From: Symsagittifera roscoffensis
Lineage: Eukaryota; Xenacoelomorpha; Acoela; Convolutidae
Assembly (NCBI RefSeq): GCF_963678635.1
Contig: NC_087067.1
Span: 3,541,072-3,605,071, forward strand
Direction of reading: 5' to 3'
Length of the DNA stretch: 64,000 nt
This document shows, one piece after another, positions 36,040-47,367 of the stretch. The notes below the pieces were generated by a model. The model made no database searches. It had not been told where the DNA came from and saw nothing but the letters and a program-made list of their open reading frames with translations. Made by a program: the position numbers and the translations under genes. Position 1 is the stretch's first letter, and the number at the start of each line of letters is the position of its first letter.

Positions 36040-38062
36040 AAAATGTCAGTTTTGCTACAGATTTGTACACAGAGCCAAAACACAGTTAATACCTACTGAT
36101 AGCTCCTCTGCGATTCGCAAGAACCACATTATTATTATTTTTAGAGATTTGGGAGAGTTTGGAAACTCAATTTGGTCGACCTAAAAAAAGGTCGACAAAA
36201 TTTTAGAATTTTGTTTTGAAAATCCACCTCCCCTCGAGAAAATCCTAGATCCACCCCTGCACAGAGGCGAAGCTGTCAATTGCAAAGACAAGATGGCTCG
36301 TTTTATCCACCCCATCTGCGAGATTTTACAAATATTTTTTGTTCACATCATAGTTCGATTGTTACACTAAGATTCGGGACTAATTAGGCTATGTCAAACA
36401 CATTTGGTCTTCATACTTTCAATCCCTCCTTACACAAAAAAAAGATGCTTATGAGACAAGGGGTGGGGTTTGGATAAACAACAGCTTACAAGTGATAAAA
36501 CGGCACAAAATTGCTCTAAAAAGTTGAAAAAAGGAAATAGGGCAAAACGCTAAGAAAAAATGCTTTAACTTTTACTTTGTGCCGGCGTTTAAATTGGTTA
36601 CATTTCGAACCCGATTCCATTAAGTCATTTCATTCAAATGGATTGCTAATAGACGCAAACTAAATCAATTTTCATTATGTTGAGTCCAAATTGATGGTTA
36701 AAAACATTTTCATTAACTACCAGATAAACGCTTTCAAGGAGACGTGAACCGGTGATTTTCACCGAAAGTTATCCATGGGACAATAAAAATAGGAGAAAAA
36801 TCTTTGAAACCTAAACCATTTAAATATGACTCGTTTAAAAAACTTCTGCCATATTTTCTACGCGAAGGTACCAAAAACGGCAAAAACAACTCAAAAATAA
36901 TGTACACGAAACAATGAAAAAAAAGTAAATATCAGCCTTGGAAAACTATGGACTGGAATTCAACCACCTCCAATCAAGAGATTACGAGTCTCGCCATGGT
37001 CGCTTGAACACTTGCAAACACTAGCCACGATTAAAGCCGACAGAACAGATGGCATTAAATTTCCCATACTATGCAGCAAAAAGGCAATTAAATGGGCTTT
37101 TTTATTTGCACTGAAAAACTTAAATTGGAAAACAAGCGAAGGCAATCGCTTTTGCTTTTGCAGAAAAAGAAAGCTTATAAAATGGGTAGTAGGTTTAATT
37201 GACTACTGTTATCTATGCAAAAGTAAAAGTAAAAACACAAAAAATTCAAATTTTCTCGGCAGTGAGAAAACTGGGTCGTTTTTATAGCAATCAAATTTCG
37301 ACTAAAAAAACTTTTCATATATCACTGAAGCGCATCTTAAGTTTCGGATTTTAGAAGTAAAAAAACTATTCGAACTAAGTTCTTCCTCGCTCTCAGTGGT
37401 TAACTTCGTTCATATACTCCTGTTAATGCTTAGAATATTATTTTTACATATTTTGCCAGTCGCTCTCAATTAAACAAAAACAAAACATTTTCATCTCTCA
37501 GAAATCTTTTCGGAAATCTCTCCAAAAATTCTAGAGAAAATCCTGTGAGCTTTCCAACGAAAACGCTCAAGTTTGCTGCATTCTGATAGATCCAAAATTT
37601 CATCCACTTTATCGACTTTCCCACAGATGTAAACTAAAGCCAAAAAGTTCCCAATTGATTTAACGCTAAACCAACAATTATCGCACCACTAAATCATGAT
37701 CTGCAAAGCTCCAACTTTGGGTATAAAAATTATCAAACAGATATTTGGAATACAGATCAATTATTATTCGCGGCACTTTAAACAGGTAAAGCTGTATTTT
37801 TATAACTTTTTGTATTGCGCATAGCTTGAAAAGAAATTTTTAATTTCAACAATCAAATCACTCTTAAAAATTTCTCAATGTATATTTTTTTCATGTGTTT
37901 TATGATCATCGAATTCAAACAGATGTCGAAAAATCGGATTGAAATCCTCCAAATTAATCACAAATTGATTTTTTTGGGCCTCAGGAATAGATCCAAAAAC
38001 AGTCTTACGTCATCGCGGCTGCCTAATTTAAGGCTTTCGAAAACACCATTTTGATACTTTCC
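36040..38062. other. Intergenic, ERH to EXOSC1
   Basis: Contains a MITE-family end (36225-36260), an inverted copy of the 30.4-kb repeat (36300-36475) and AT-rich sequence. No exon recognised; a 91-codon frame at 37012-37287 has no motif. Confidence 0.45.
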
Positions 38063-38773
38063 TCAACTTTCTACCGGTGGTGGTTTATAATTCTCCAAAT
38101 AGCGAGTTTGAACCCTTGCAACTTTTCTCGGTTCTCGTTCAAAAGACTCTGGACAAATCATTTCGCAGTAGCTCAGTGGTAACATAGGTGCTCTCGCACA
38201 ATCACTTGAGCCGGTCAGAACTTTATCACTAATTGTGTACACAACACCTAGTTCATTTTCAGCAGTTGTCAAGGCGTAGCTGTACGAATCGCCGAGTGAT
38301 AAAACTTTGGCTAGAACAATGTCCCCTGGTTTGTAACATTTCGAAACTTCCACCCTATCTTTATTAGTCGCTCTGATATCTTCTTTCTTGATGAATCCAT
38401 GATAGGGTGACCCACTTAAAGCAGGACTTTTAGGCAGGAAACTTCCTTCAATCCCGATTATGTCACACTTACATAAGCGACTGTTAGTTGATGTGATTCG
38501 ACATACCACAACTTGGCCTATTTCGGGAACCAAAGTTCTTATTGTCTTTTTCGAAGGTATAACTTGAATTAAAGGCGGTAATGTTTCGCCATCAGTTGAT
38601 TCTTTTTGTTCTACTATACTCTGAACACCAGTTAGTGATGCGTATATTGCACCGTCACGTTGAAACGTTCCTTCACCTGGTTCGCCTTCGGAAACAGAGC
38701 AGATTTTTTCACCCGGTACTCGCAGAATTTTACCCAGCTCGAGCGAGTTATTTTTAGTTTTACTCGTCTTCAT
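38063..38773 (-). CDS. EXOSC1: Exosome complex component CSL4
   Basis: One coding exon, 236 aa from the ATG at 38773; human EXOSC1 is 195 aa, and the extra length is at the N-terminus, in an inner linker and at the C-terminus. Matches along the family: VPGEKICSVSEGEPGEGTFQ, PEIGQVVVCRITSTNSR, FIKKEDIRATNKDRVEV, CYKPGDIVLAKVLSLGD, YALTTAENELGV, CEMICPE and RKVARVQ. CSL4 has an N-terminal domain, an S1 RNA-binding domain and a zinc-ribbon-like C-terminal domain; it is a cap subunit of the RNA exosome. A GTTTCAG acceptor lies 16 nt before the ATG. The TUBGCP2 stop is only ~370 bp upstream, same strand. Confidence 0.95.
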   Translation of the reverse strand: MKTSKTKNNSLELGKILRVPGEKICSVSEGEPGEGTFQRDGAIYASLTGVQSIVEQKESTDGETLPPLIQVIPSKKTIRTLVPEIGQVVVCRITSTNSRLCKCDIIGIEGSFLPKSPALSGSPYHGFIKKEDIRATNKDRVEVSKCYKPGDIVLAKVLSLGDSYSYALTTAENELGVVYTISDKVLTGSSDCARAPMLPLSYCEMICPESFEREPRKVARVQTRYLENYKPPPVES

Positions 38774-38789
38774 AACAATGATGTCCAAT

Positions 38790-38791
38790 CT
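38790..38791 (-). promoter_or_regulatory. 3' splice site 16 nt before the EXOSC1 ATG
   Basis: Minus-strand GGTTTGTTTCAG|, then 16 nt, then ATG. The polypyrimidine-rich run and CAG are strong. The distance to the upstream gene is short enough for an operon-like pair. Confidence 0.6.
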
Positions 38792-38914
38792 GAAACAAAC
38801 CCTAATGTTAAGTAAAAACCTTAACTTTGAAATATTAGGAAGCAAAATGAATTTTCTCCTTGAGTTAACACTAGAATAGATGTTGTTAGGCGACTCTGAT
38901 TGGACGAACCATAA

Positions 38915-39000
38915 ATCATTGTTCTTTGCTCAGGTGCTAACTAGCAATTCCTTGCAAACTAAAGGCTTTGGGATCGATTCCCAGTATGTAACACTTTAAA
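38915..39000 (+). repeat. tRNA-like fragment between EXOSC1 and TUBGCP2
   Basis: TTTGCTCAGGTGCTAA resembles an A box and GGGATCGATTCCC is a B box about 35 nt on. The stems do not close properly, so I read it as a tRNA-derived SINE piece rather than a tRNA gene. Confidence 0.4.
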
Positions 39001-39145
39001 TAAGTGGAGCCAAATACTGCGCGAACCCGAAACACAAAAAGGAAAAATTAAATCTATTGAAAATATTCTTCTCAAAATAGACAATCAAACTAGGTAGAAA
39101 AATATCTAAGGCAAAATGTACAAAAAGGCACTAAACATTAGCTCC

Positions 39146-42100
39146 TCATTCATCATTATTTACATTATTCATATTGACCGCACTATTTGACGCTTTTCTC
39201 AATAATTTGCGTTCTTTGGCCTTGACTAACAGTTCACTGTAATACCCGTTGTAATCCAGTCTAGATATTACATTAATCATTGACAACTCTCCTTCGCGTT
39301 TCTCATAGTAATTAAGTCTATCTAAAAATTGGTTGAACAGTTTATTGAAGTTTTTATTGAACGTGTTAATCACGTGATCAATATTCGGTCCTTTCGTCAA
39401 ATCAGCAGCCGCTTTTTTGTCGTCGCGTGCTCGGTTCGCCGCATTCGTCTGAGCGTCGCCCGTTGATGTTCCGTGGAGCAGAGTTGCGGCCGCATCCTTC
39501 TGCAACTTTGCACTCCTTGTCAGTCGACGAATAGCGTTGGCAAAGTTAACACACACAACCAGCAGTTTGCTCACGAAAGACAGAAGGTCAGGAGTTGTCA
39601 GCATACAGTCCTAAAATAAACATACCTTTTCTCCTTCATCTCAATTCGGGTTTTCCCACCATAACTCAACTTGCAACTTCAGGGTATCTTTTCTGATGAA
39701 ACGATACAAAAAAAGAGTCACAAAAAATACTTAAATGCTTTTCGAATGAATCATCAGTTCACTGAACTCAACTTGATGGCTTTCTAGAACTCAATTCATA
39801 GAATGACAATTCAATTTTTCCCGGAAATGTTATTTTTTCAGTTTCATACATATTGAAAATACACAAGGTCCGACCGTGACACAAACCCAAGACCTATGGG
39901 TACAAAGGCAAACACAATACCTCTAAGCCAAGTGGGAATGAACCTTAAAGTTGTTAAGATTCCATAATAAAGCAAAAAAGAAAAGTAAGATTTGTAACAA
40001 AAGTTGTTTACGGGAAAAAGGCTGGTTCCCGATTACAAGACACATGCTCTCTCAAGTATGAAAATGAGTCAATGGCATGGAAACGCCAATTAAATCTTGT
40101 ACTAGCGCACGATCTGCACCTAAGGTGCTTCAAATAGATCGTTGAACGTAAAAAGAGCTTCCTTAAAGAAAAACAGCGATATTTAATGTGACCGTGAAAA
40201 TAAACTGGGCTCATCTGTTGTACCTGACAGGACCCCGCCGTAGGTTTAAGAATTTCAAGTTCTGTTGGTTTTTTTATATCTAAGTTTTTTGAAAACCATT
40301 GAAACAATCATGAAAACCACCATACCTCGAAAACCAAAAAAAAAATGATCAGTCATATTTGGAGGCCAGATTTTCAACTACTGATTCTACTCTGACAGCA
40401 CTTTACCATAGGGTTAGGAATTTCAACTTGTTAGTTAGTTGAAAAAATTGAAAAAAGCATAAAAAACGCCATATTTTGGAAAACAAAAAGATTTCAGAGG
40501 TCAAAATTGGATAGAAAAACTGCAACCCCTGAGTGTACCCTGATAGCACCCCACCATAGGTGGAGAATTTCAAGTTCGGTTAATTTTTTTATATCAAAGT
40601 TTTTTGAAAAAAATAATACATAAAAAAGCCATATCACGAAAACCAAAAATATTTGAGCAGTCAAATTTGAACGCCCGATTTGCAACAACTGAGTTTATCC
40701 TGACAGCACCCCACTATAGGGTTGAGGATTTCAAGTTCGATTAGTTTATTTTACTTCTAACTTTGAAAAATATGAAAAAAAAACATACAAAACGCCATAT
40801 CTCGAAAACCAAAAACATTTGAGCAGTCATACTTGAAGCTGACGCTATATTTGCAAGCTATGAGTGTACCCTGATAGCACCTCACTATGGCGTTGAGGAT
40901 TTCAAGTTCGATTAGTTTATTTTATTTCTAACTTTTTTTTGAAAAATATGAAAAAAATCATACAAAACGCCATATCTCGAAAACCAAAAAGACCCCACTA
41001 TAGGGTTGAGAAATTCAAATTTAATTAAATAAACGGAAACAAAAATTTGATATAAGAAAAAATGTATAGTTGAAGAATTCGCGCTTGAGTATGCATTTCA
41101 AGCCTTGCAATGTTTTGGCCTTTTAAAAGGCTAACATAGGGACTTCTTAAGCATATGCCAATTGAAATTTCTTAAGCGTTACAATATACGATGTAAGTAA
41201 GCGTGCATAAACTCTTTTGTGAAATTGCAAAAAAAAACAATACTTTGAAAAATCATGTGTCAAGTGAAACGCCAATTAAATAATGTATATATGATCAATA
41301 TAGAATCAATATATGATTAAAAACTTTACCTTCAAGCAGTGGTCCAGAAACTCCGAATGTGTTCTCAGGAGCAACTCAACATCCGAAATATCCACCAGAA
41401 CCTTCTGTAACTTATCCCAGTGCGGTTCAATCACATCGAACATGATGTATATTTCCAAGTTCTTCACAAAACCCATCATTTTGTCTCTTAACAAAAACAT
41501 TTTGGCGTGCCATTTTGTGTAGCCAGATCCATCGCTGGCAATACAAGCTTTATTGTCCACCCATACCGAGCAAAGAAGCCTTTCCACATTTTTGATGTAG
41601 AATATATGCCGAAACAGCATCTGATATCTAGCTACAGCTTTTTGATTAATCACCAAATTAACCGGCCACTTAACGTCAAAGGTAATCGAGAACGCTTCCA
41701 GACCACTAAGGTTAAGCTCAGTTGCGTTGGATGCCATACTTTGACTTTCATGGTCTGTTTCTATCGACAGAATCTGATGCAACTGAGTTACGTAATCATA
41801 AGGCAGCAGAACTGTTTTCACGTCGTCTTTGTACGCGTCCGAATTCGCAGAGCTGGTTCGCATTGACAATTCTAACATGTTGGCGAGTTTAGCTGGCACA
41901 ATATCTGATACAGACTTCTTCAGTTCTGATGCTGCCATTGTCATGAACTGTAGAAAAAAATCGCCTTGTCCCATGAGAAAATACTGCTTGGCTGATGTGA
42001 GTCTCGATTTCAGACCTTCCTTTTCAATCAGAAGATCCAGCAACAATTTACTAGCGAATTTGTAAGCTTCCTCTAGAATATCCCTATAATACTTTATTTG

Positions 42101-44667
42101 CTTGGTGTACAGAATTTCTTTTGCTTTTGGAAAAGCAAACTGCTGTCCGTACAACCTAACTACGTTCAGATACTTTCCAGTATTTAAAATTAAATCTCGC
42201 AGGTCGTCTAAGAACAGAGGCGTATTTTTCGGTACTTGGACGTAATATTTATCCCAATAATCAACAGTTAGGCTTTCCTTGGCACCGTATTTGACCGCGT
42301 CTCCATCTAGAGTACTTCCATGTTTCTGTTCAACCATGAAATCGAAGAAAGGGTCGCTTATTTGACCTTTGTAGATCCAATCCTGAAGAATGTCGAAAAA
42401 CGGTCTAGATGCTGCTGAGGCTAGGTAGTTGCACAGTTCTTGAGTTTTGACGTCTTTGATGGAATTGATTACGTAACTATGTAGCACTGTGAGCACTTCA
42501 CCGCCAGTATAGCCAGCTACAACAGCAAAAAAGTTTCGACTTACAAAGTTTGAAATTTACAAATAATTTTAAACTGTTTCGAAATAAACAAGGATGGCCG
42601 GTTACTGTGCAAGTAGCACAGAATGTCCCGACTATAATTTTTTTAAATTAGTGTCGTTTATTCTGCTAGGTATGATCAAAGGAAAAATCAGGAAAAATAA
42701 GAAATTAGGCTGAACGAAAAATTAGAGATTAGGCATATTCGACAGTCATAGTAAGATAAGCAAATTGGACAACATTTTTTTGTACAAAAATGACGAACAA
42801 AAAATTTTTTTTGCAGTTTTTTGAATTGTTGAAGGTTTTCATTCCAAAAATGAGGCGCTAAAAACAAGCTAACTTTACTCTAGTAACTAAGTTTTCGCGG
42901 CTTAAATTTAGCGTAGATAAGCTATGGTACGTCTGCTTGCTCGATGTTAGATTAAAATCAATTTTAACCTGTTTTTCTCGATACTGAACAACTTTTTGAA
43001 AGTTTATTTTTATGTTCGAATCAATTTAATGATTATTTCCATAAAATAAGGATAAACCATGGATATCCGGTTACTGTGCAAGCAGATTCTTACTTTTATT
43101 AATATCGGAAACAATGCTCGCAATAATCTGAATGGTCTGCATTGTCGGTTGGACCAGATGCCACAGCCGCTGCAACTGAAGCTGACCCTGGTTCTTCTGC
43201 CTTTCCACTTGAGCGATCAGAATCAAATACTCCTTCATTAGAGACCTAATCACAGCCAGATATGGCAGAAATCTGCGGCGCACAATCCCATATTATTCGA
43301 GCATCGCGGAAACACTGCACAGTTTCTGTTATTTAAGTAAAGAGAAGAGTTCCTTATAGAAAAACAGACCGATTTTTTAAAGAAATTTAGGTGTATGTGA
43401 TTTGTTTGTCCCCACCCCCCCCCCCCCCAAAAAAAAAAAATCCGACGAACAATATATCGAAAACTTGGAGAAACGAAATGAAAAAAAACCCTGATGTTCA
43501 CAAAAATAAAATTGGCGTATGTTTTGCACAAATTGCAGTATTTTCTGGAGCAAAATTAAATTTTCTGCAGATAGCAGCGCAGATATAAATTCTACCACTG
43601 ACTGCATCGCAGACTTCGGGTAATTTCAGTCCACAGATTTTTGCTATACCTGATCGCCGCACAGAGAGCGTGGTTGACTTGACCAAATTCGAACGCACTT
43701 TTCTCTTCCATGAATCGCATGATGGTCGAGTAGTTTACAAAAATAGGCAGAAACCGTTGGACGAAAGTGACCAGACTAGGATCCAGGGAGTTGTCAATGA
43801 CGAATTCTCGCTTGTCCAACTCAGACGCAAGTTCTTTCGACTTGATATATTTGCCACTAAAATGAGAATCAAATAACATTCGTATGCTAAAATACTCTCT
43901 TAGACTGCAAAGCCTTGAGAAAATTTGAATATAAAAATGCGCCCAGAAATATTGGTAAATGAAATCGATATAGAACAAAAAAAAACTTTCAAACTGAATC
44001 GCATCAAAGTTTACCTGGTGTTAAGATTTCGCAGCAGAATCTCATTTTCAATTCTAACTATTCAAGCTATTGAATTTGAAATTCGATATGAACTTCGGAA
44101 AATGTTTTTGTTTTCTTGTATTTTGTTTTTCTTACTAGAAGAAAACTTTTATTTTGCTTACCTGATCCCGCTCATGAGGCAAATCAAGTCGTTGCAAACG
44201 AGTGCCTCTTGATGACTAAGAGCCAGTGACCCTATTTCGGGCTCGTTCCTACTCGGGGAATCATAATTCACGACTTGTGCCCTTGACATCGGCACAAAAT
44301 CACGACTAATTAGACCTTGTTCATAACACCACGCTGGAAGGGAAGGCACGTTTGAATTGCGTTTCACCAGAGCCGATTTTAGCTTATGTCGTTTCGACTC
44401 TCCTGAATTGAAACTGCCAGAAGCCGACAAGACTTTGTTCACATCTTTATCACGCAGTAGATTCTCTCGGATACTCGCTATTTCCTTGTCCGTCATTTTA
44501 ATTCGAGTTTGCAGCAGAGATCCATCCGAATTTGAGTTTAACGATCTGGCCAAGTCTAGATGAATGTTCAAATTGAACCTCGGAGCCAGTTTTTCGGGCA
44601 TTCCTTTCTTCGAGACAACTAGACTCAAGATCTGAATCAGAGGGTCCAATCCCCTAACACTGCGAGC
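39146..44667 (-). CDS. TUBGCP2: Gamma-tubulin complex component 2 (5'-incomplete)
   Basis: Five exons: 44667-44162, 43856-43650, 43245-43094, 42516-41330 and 39610-39146. All GT-AG junctions were checked by phase: the split codons give ..LMSGI/SGKYI, ALCAAI/R/SLMKEY, SDINK/T/GYTGGE, and an unsplit LDHCLK/DCMLTTPD. GCP2 landmarks include LPAWCYEQ, FVIDNSLDPSL, NYSTIMRF(M)EEKS, WIYKGQISDPF, GKYLNVV, QYFLMGQGDFF, LSGLEAFSI, RYQMLFRHIFY, CSVWV and VISRLDYNGYY. The protein forms the gamma-tubulin small complex with GCP3 and nucleates microtubules at the centrosome. The first ~70-100 residues expected from the family are not seen between 44668 and the LTR at 45345; they may lie beyond the retroelement. 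Confidence 0.95.
39842..40030 (-). repeat. tRNA-derived SINE in TUBGCP2 intron
   Basis: Same family as 24745-24945, with 'catacata(t/c)tgaaa', 'caaggtc(c/g)g', B box GGGTTTGTGTCACGG on the minus strand, 'ccaagtggga', and a shared end 'gttgt(t/c)(t/)acgggaaaaa'. The divergence is moderate. Confidence 0.75.
40226..41000. repeat. Tandem repeat (~165 bp x about 5) in TUBGCP2 intron
   Basis: 'ctga(c/t)ag(c/g)acccc(a/g)c(c/t)' recurs at about 40226, 40395, 40538, 40700 and 40869, each followed by 'ataggg(t)tgagga/aatttcaagttc', 'aaaaa..cataaaa.gccatat(c)tcgaaaacc' and 'gagcagtca'. Units are diverged (143-169 bp apart). Confidence 0.85.
42578..42632 (+). repeat. Dispersed ~55-bp repeat in TUBGCP2 intron
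   Basis: AACAAGGATGGCCGGTTACTG and then GTAGCACAGAATGT with CCGACTATA, matching 15262-15316. A partial relative (43046-43085) ends eight bases before the donor of the exon 43245-43094. Confidence 0.6.
43409..43440 (+). repeat. Poly-C/poly-A tract in TUBGCP2 intron
   Basis: Some 20 C residues followed by about 13 A. On the gene's strand this is poly-T/poly-G, with G-quadruplex potential. Confidence 0.8.
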
Positions 44668-45344
44668 CTGAAACAACACTCTTTTTTGTTTAGCAAACTG
44701 ACAGACAAATTATAGTAGCCTTGATTTTTTAATCGGTAAAAAAATAGTTTGAAGTATCAGGATGTTTAACGATCTGTTTACAGGGCGCCGGACATAACGC
44801 CGACAAAACTTCAAGCCGAATCGTAAAATTAGGGACTTCAAGTCAAAAATTTTCTAATTAAGTCATGAAATATGATCAATTTGAAAACTTTTTTCAAGAA
44901 CTCTCAATTACGTGATCTTTCTTCAGTAGTTATTGGCGTTTTCAAAAAATTTAGGCCTCCAAATGAAAGTTGAAAAAATAAAACACGGTTGAAGGCAATT
45001 TTCTTGTTTATAATTTATGCATTTCAAAAACCGGCTGATATTATTAACGGATGCCAATCCTAAGTTAATCATTGTCAGCGAATAACGCTTATTATGGACT
45101 AAACTTGCCTAAATTCTTGAAAAGCAACATTTTTACAGATGAAAAAATAGTGATTTGAGGTGCTTGTAAATTTTAAATTTCGGCCTGAAGTCACTTTGGC
45201 TTGAAGTCCCGTCGGCTTCATATCCTAGACCCCTGTTTACAAAGTGTAACGAGTTGAAAAATAAATTTGGGCATCAAGTTTTCAATTCAATTTGCCAATC
45301 AATTCGGAATGCTCATTTGAACGCGTTCAGCATCATTGATAAAT
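44668..45344. other. Upstream flank or intron of TUBGCP2
   Basis: Begins with the acceptor TTGTTTCAG of the first visible TUBGCP2 exon, so at least one more exon lies upstream. No such exon was found here before the retroelement starts. Confidence 0.5.
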
Positions 45345-45837
45345 TGAGTTATGACTGGAGTGTATAACTCATAGAGTAATTTCGGATAGGGTACACCGTC
45401 TGCTCGTCACGCTATCTTATTTTCGGCCGGATAGATTCGTGCAACTTCTTAGTCTAATAGCGATCCTAATCTTACTCTTATACTATCTAGTCTCAGGTTG
45501 TTTAACTAGTCTCTGCTAGGCTCAATAGATCTAGGGTATACTGGTTTATTGCGGCTGCTGAAGTGCTCGGGAGAGTCCAACTAATTTCTAAGTTAAATTC
45601 AAATCTCTCTGGTGCTGAAATTACAAGTAACTTCAGCACTTACAAATAAGTGGGTTGTTAGTTAGATGGATCATGATTGGTTAATATTAAATACTTTACA
45701 TTGGTAAAATATCTAATTTATCCAATCATAAAATGTAGTTTAGATCAGGTTCCACCCATCCGGGTTTTACAGAGTTTTTTAGAATAGTTCTTCTGCAATT
45801 TGAAGGATGGATGATGGACGTTGGTTTTTGGCGAACA
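45345..45837 (-). repeat. 3' LTR of the retroelement
   Basis: Starts TG at 45345, where the match to 63738 begins and the flank diverges. I place the other end at the CA (45836-45837) directly abutting a polypurine tract on the minus strand, giving 493 bp and TG...CA ends. The inner boundary is inferred, because the other LTR is cut by the window end. Confidence 0.7.
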
Positions 45838-45866
45838 TCATTTTCTTCCGTTTCCTCTTTGTTAAA
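45838..45866 (-). other. Candidate polypurine tract
   Basis: On the minus strand AAAGAGGAAACGGAAGAAAA, then TGA, runs into the LTR start TGTTCGCC. This is the position where plus-strand DNA synthesis is primed in LTR elements. Confidence 0.6.
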
Positions 45867-47367
45867 GAAGTTCCAGGAAGCTGGAGTTAGAGACATAAGA
45901 CGTTGTGTCTTCTAGTGACAACGACTAAGTCTTTGCAACAAACTCAAATCTGATTTCAGAATGGTTGGCTATGTCAGGTTTTTCTGTTCTGCGTGGAGAA
46001 CTTCTTTTGTGTCTGATCTAGTTTGGGAATGGCGTGGAGATTGTGCGTGGAGGGGATGCCTGGTTACTCGGATCTGTACGTATACTTGAACATCGAGGTG
46101 GTCATTGGTCTAGTTCAATGAAGTCCTTTTCTGCGAAGTCAAGTCGTACTCTAAATCCTTTGAGTTGTGATTGTGAGTGGCATATCGATTGTGGTTGGTC
46201 ATTCTCTCTCGAGTGTAGTGGGGTCGTTTTGTCTTTAGATGTTCGTCCTTGGTGTTGTATTCTGATCTATGTATTGCATAATGTAATTTACATTTTATAA
46301 AACATTTATTAGTTTAATATTTTTTAATTATGATTTTAGTTAGTTGTTTTCACAAAAGCTTTTTGTTTTAGTTCGGTTATTTTGAAGAGTTACTCACCCT
46401 TGAGTAGCTCTTATTAAAAATAGAGGTGTGGTCACAAAGCGTGGATGTAGCGCGGTGGGTTAGGCCGGCTATAGAGCATGCTCAGGACGTCCTTCCTGGT
46501 GGGTTAGGCCAGGAGTGGGAGTATAATTTCATGCGGTTTTTGTGAGGGGTCCTGTTATGTGACAACGTTTTATGTTGGGTTTGTTGTGGTTTTTCTTATG
46601 TCTTGTTGGTTATGTCCTTTTTTCAAAAAGCAAATTGTTCGTGGTATGGGTTTGTCTTTCGACTTTTTTGTGTTTTATTATTTCTTTCTTAGACTTTATA
46701 ATAGTCTTCAAAAGAATAAATTATCCAGTTTTAAACTGGGTTAATCCGGTTTGGGTACCGTTGGTTTCCTTTTCTTAGTCATGCTGTTATTCTATGATTT
46801 GTGGTATTTAGTAAGCTGCGTTGGTTAGTTTTGTTTAGTATATGATTCCTTTCCAACCGGGTTAAAGGAAAGTTTGAAACATGTTATTATATGTTAGAGT
46901 TGTTGAGTGTGAAAACTTGAAACTGAAATTCATTATTTTAAACAATTCTTCGTGGGCGAGCTGTGCGAGTGTGGATAGAATTTCTGTGCGAATGAATGAG
47001 AATATCAAAAGGTTAGTACTGCATTTGCATTTTGTTAATTTACTGCATAGAATTTGGAAATTTACTGCTAGTTATGGGGGAATTTTAAGTTACAAATTTT
47101 CATCATAATTAGATTTACTGCTTGTGGGGAAAATTTTAGAAATGAATTTACTGCATTGGTATTAAATTTATAAATTTATAAGTGTAAGAGATTAATAGAA
47201 TTTTTGAAATCTGTTTGATGAAATTTGCGATTTTTATTTGTCTTTTGTGGTTTTTGTAGGTAATTGTCGGATGAAGGCTAAAAATCTAAAGAAAACATGG
47301 ATAAAGTATGGTGAGTTTTTTAATATTTTAATTAGTTAGTAATATTCATTTAATTCATACTTACCTG
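45867..47367 (-). other. 3' noncoding region of the retroelement
   Basis: 1.5 kb without a convincing frame on the sense strand. Small repeats: GGTGGGTTAGGCC twice (about 46456 and 46499) and ATTTACTGC four times (about 47038-47150). It may hold transport or polyadenylation signals. Confidence 0.5.
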
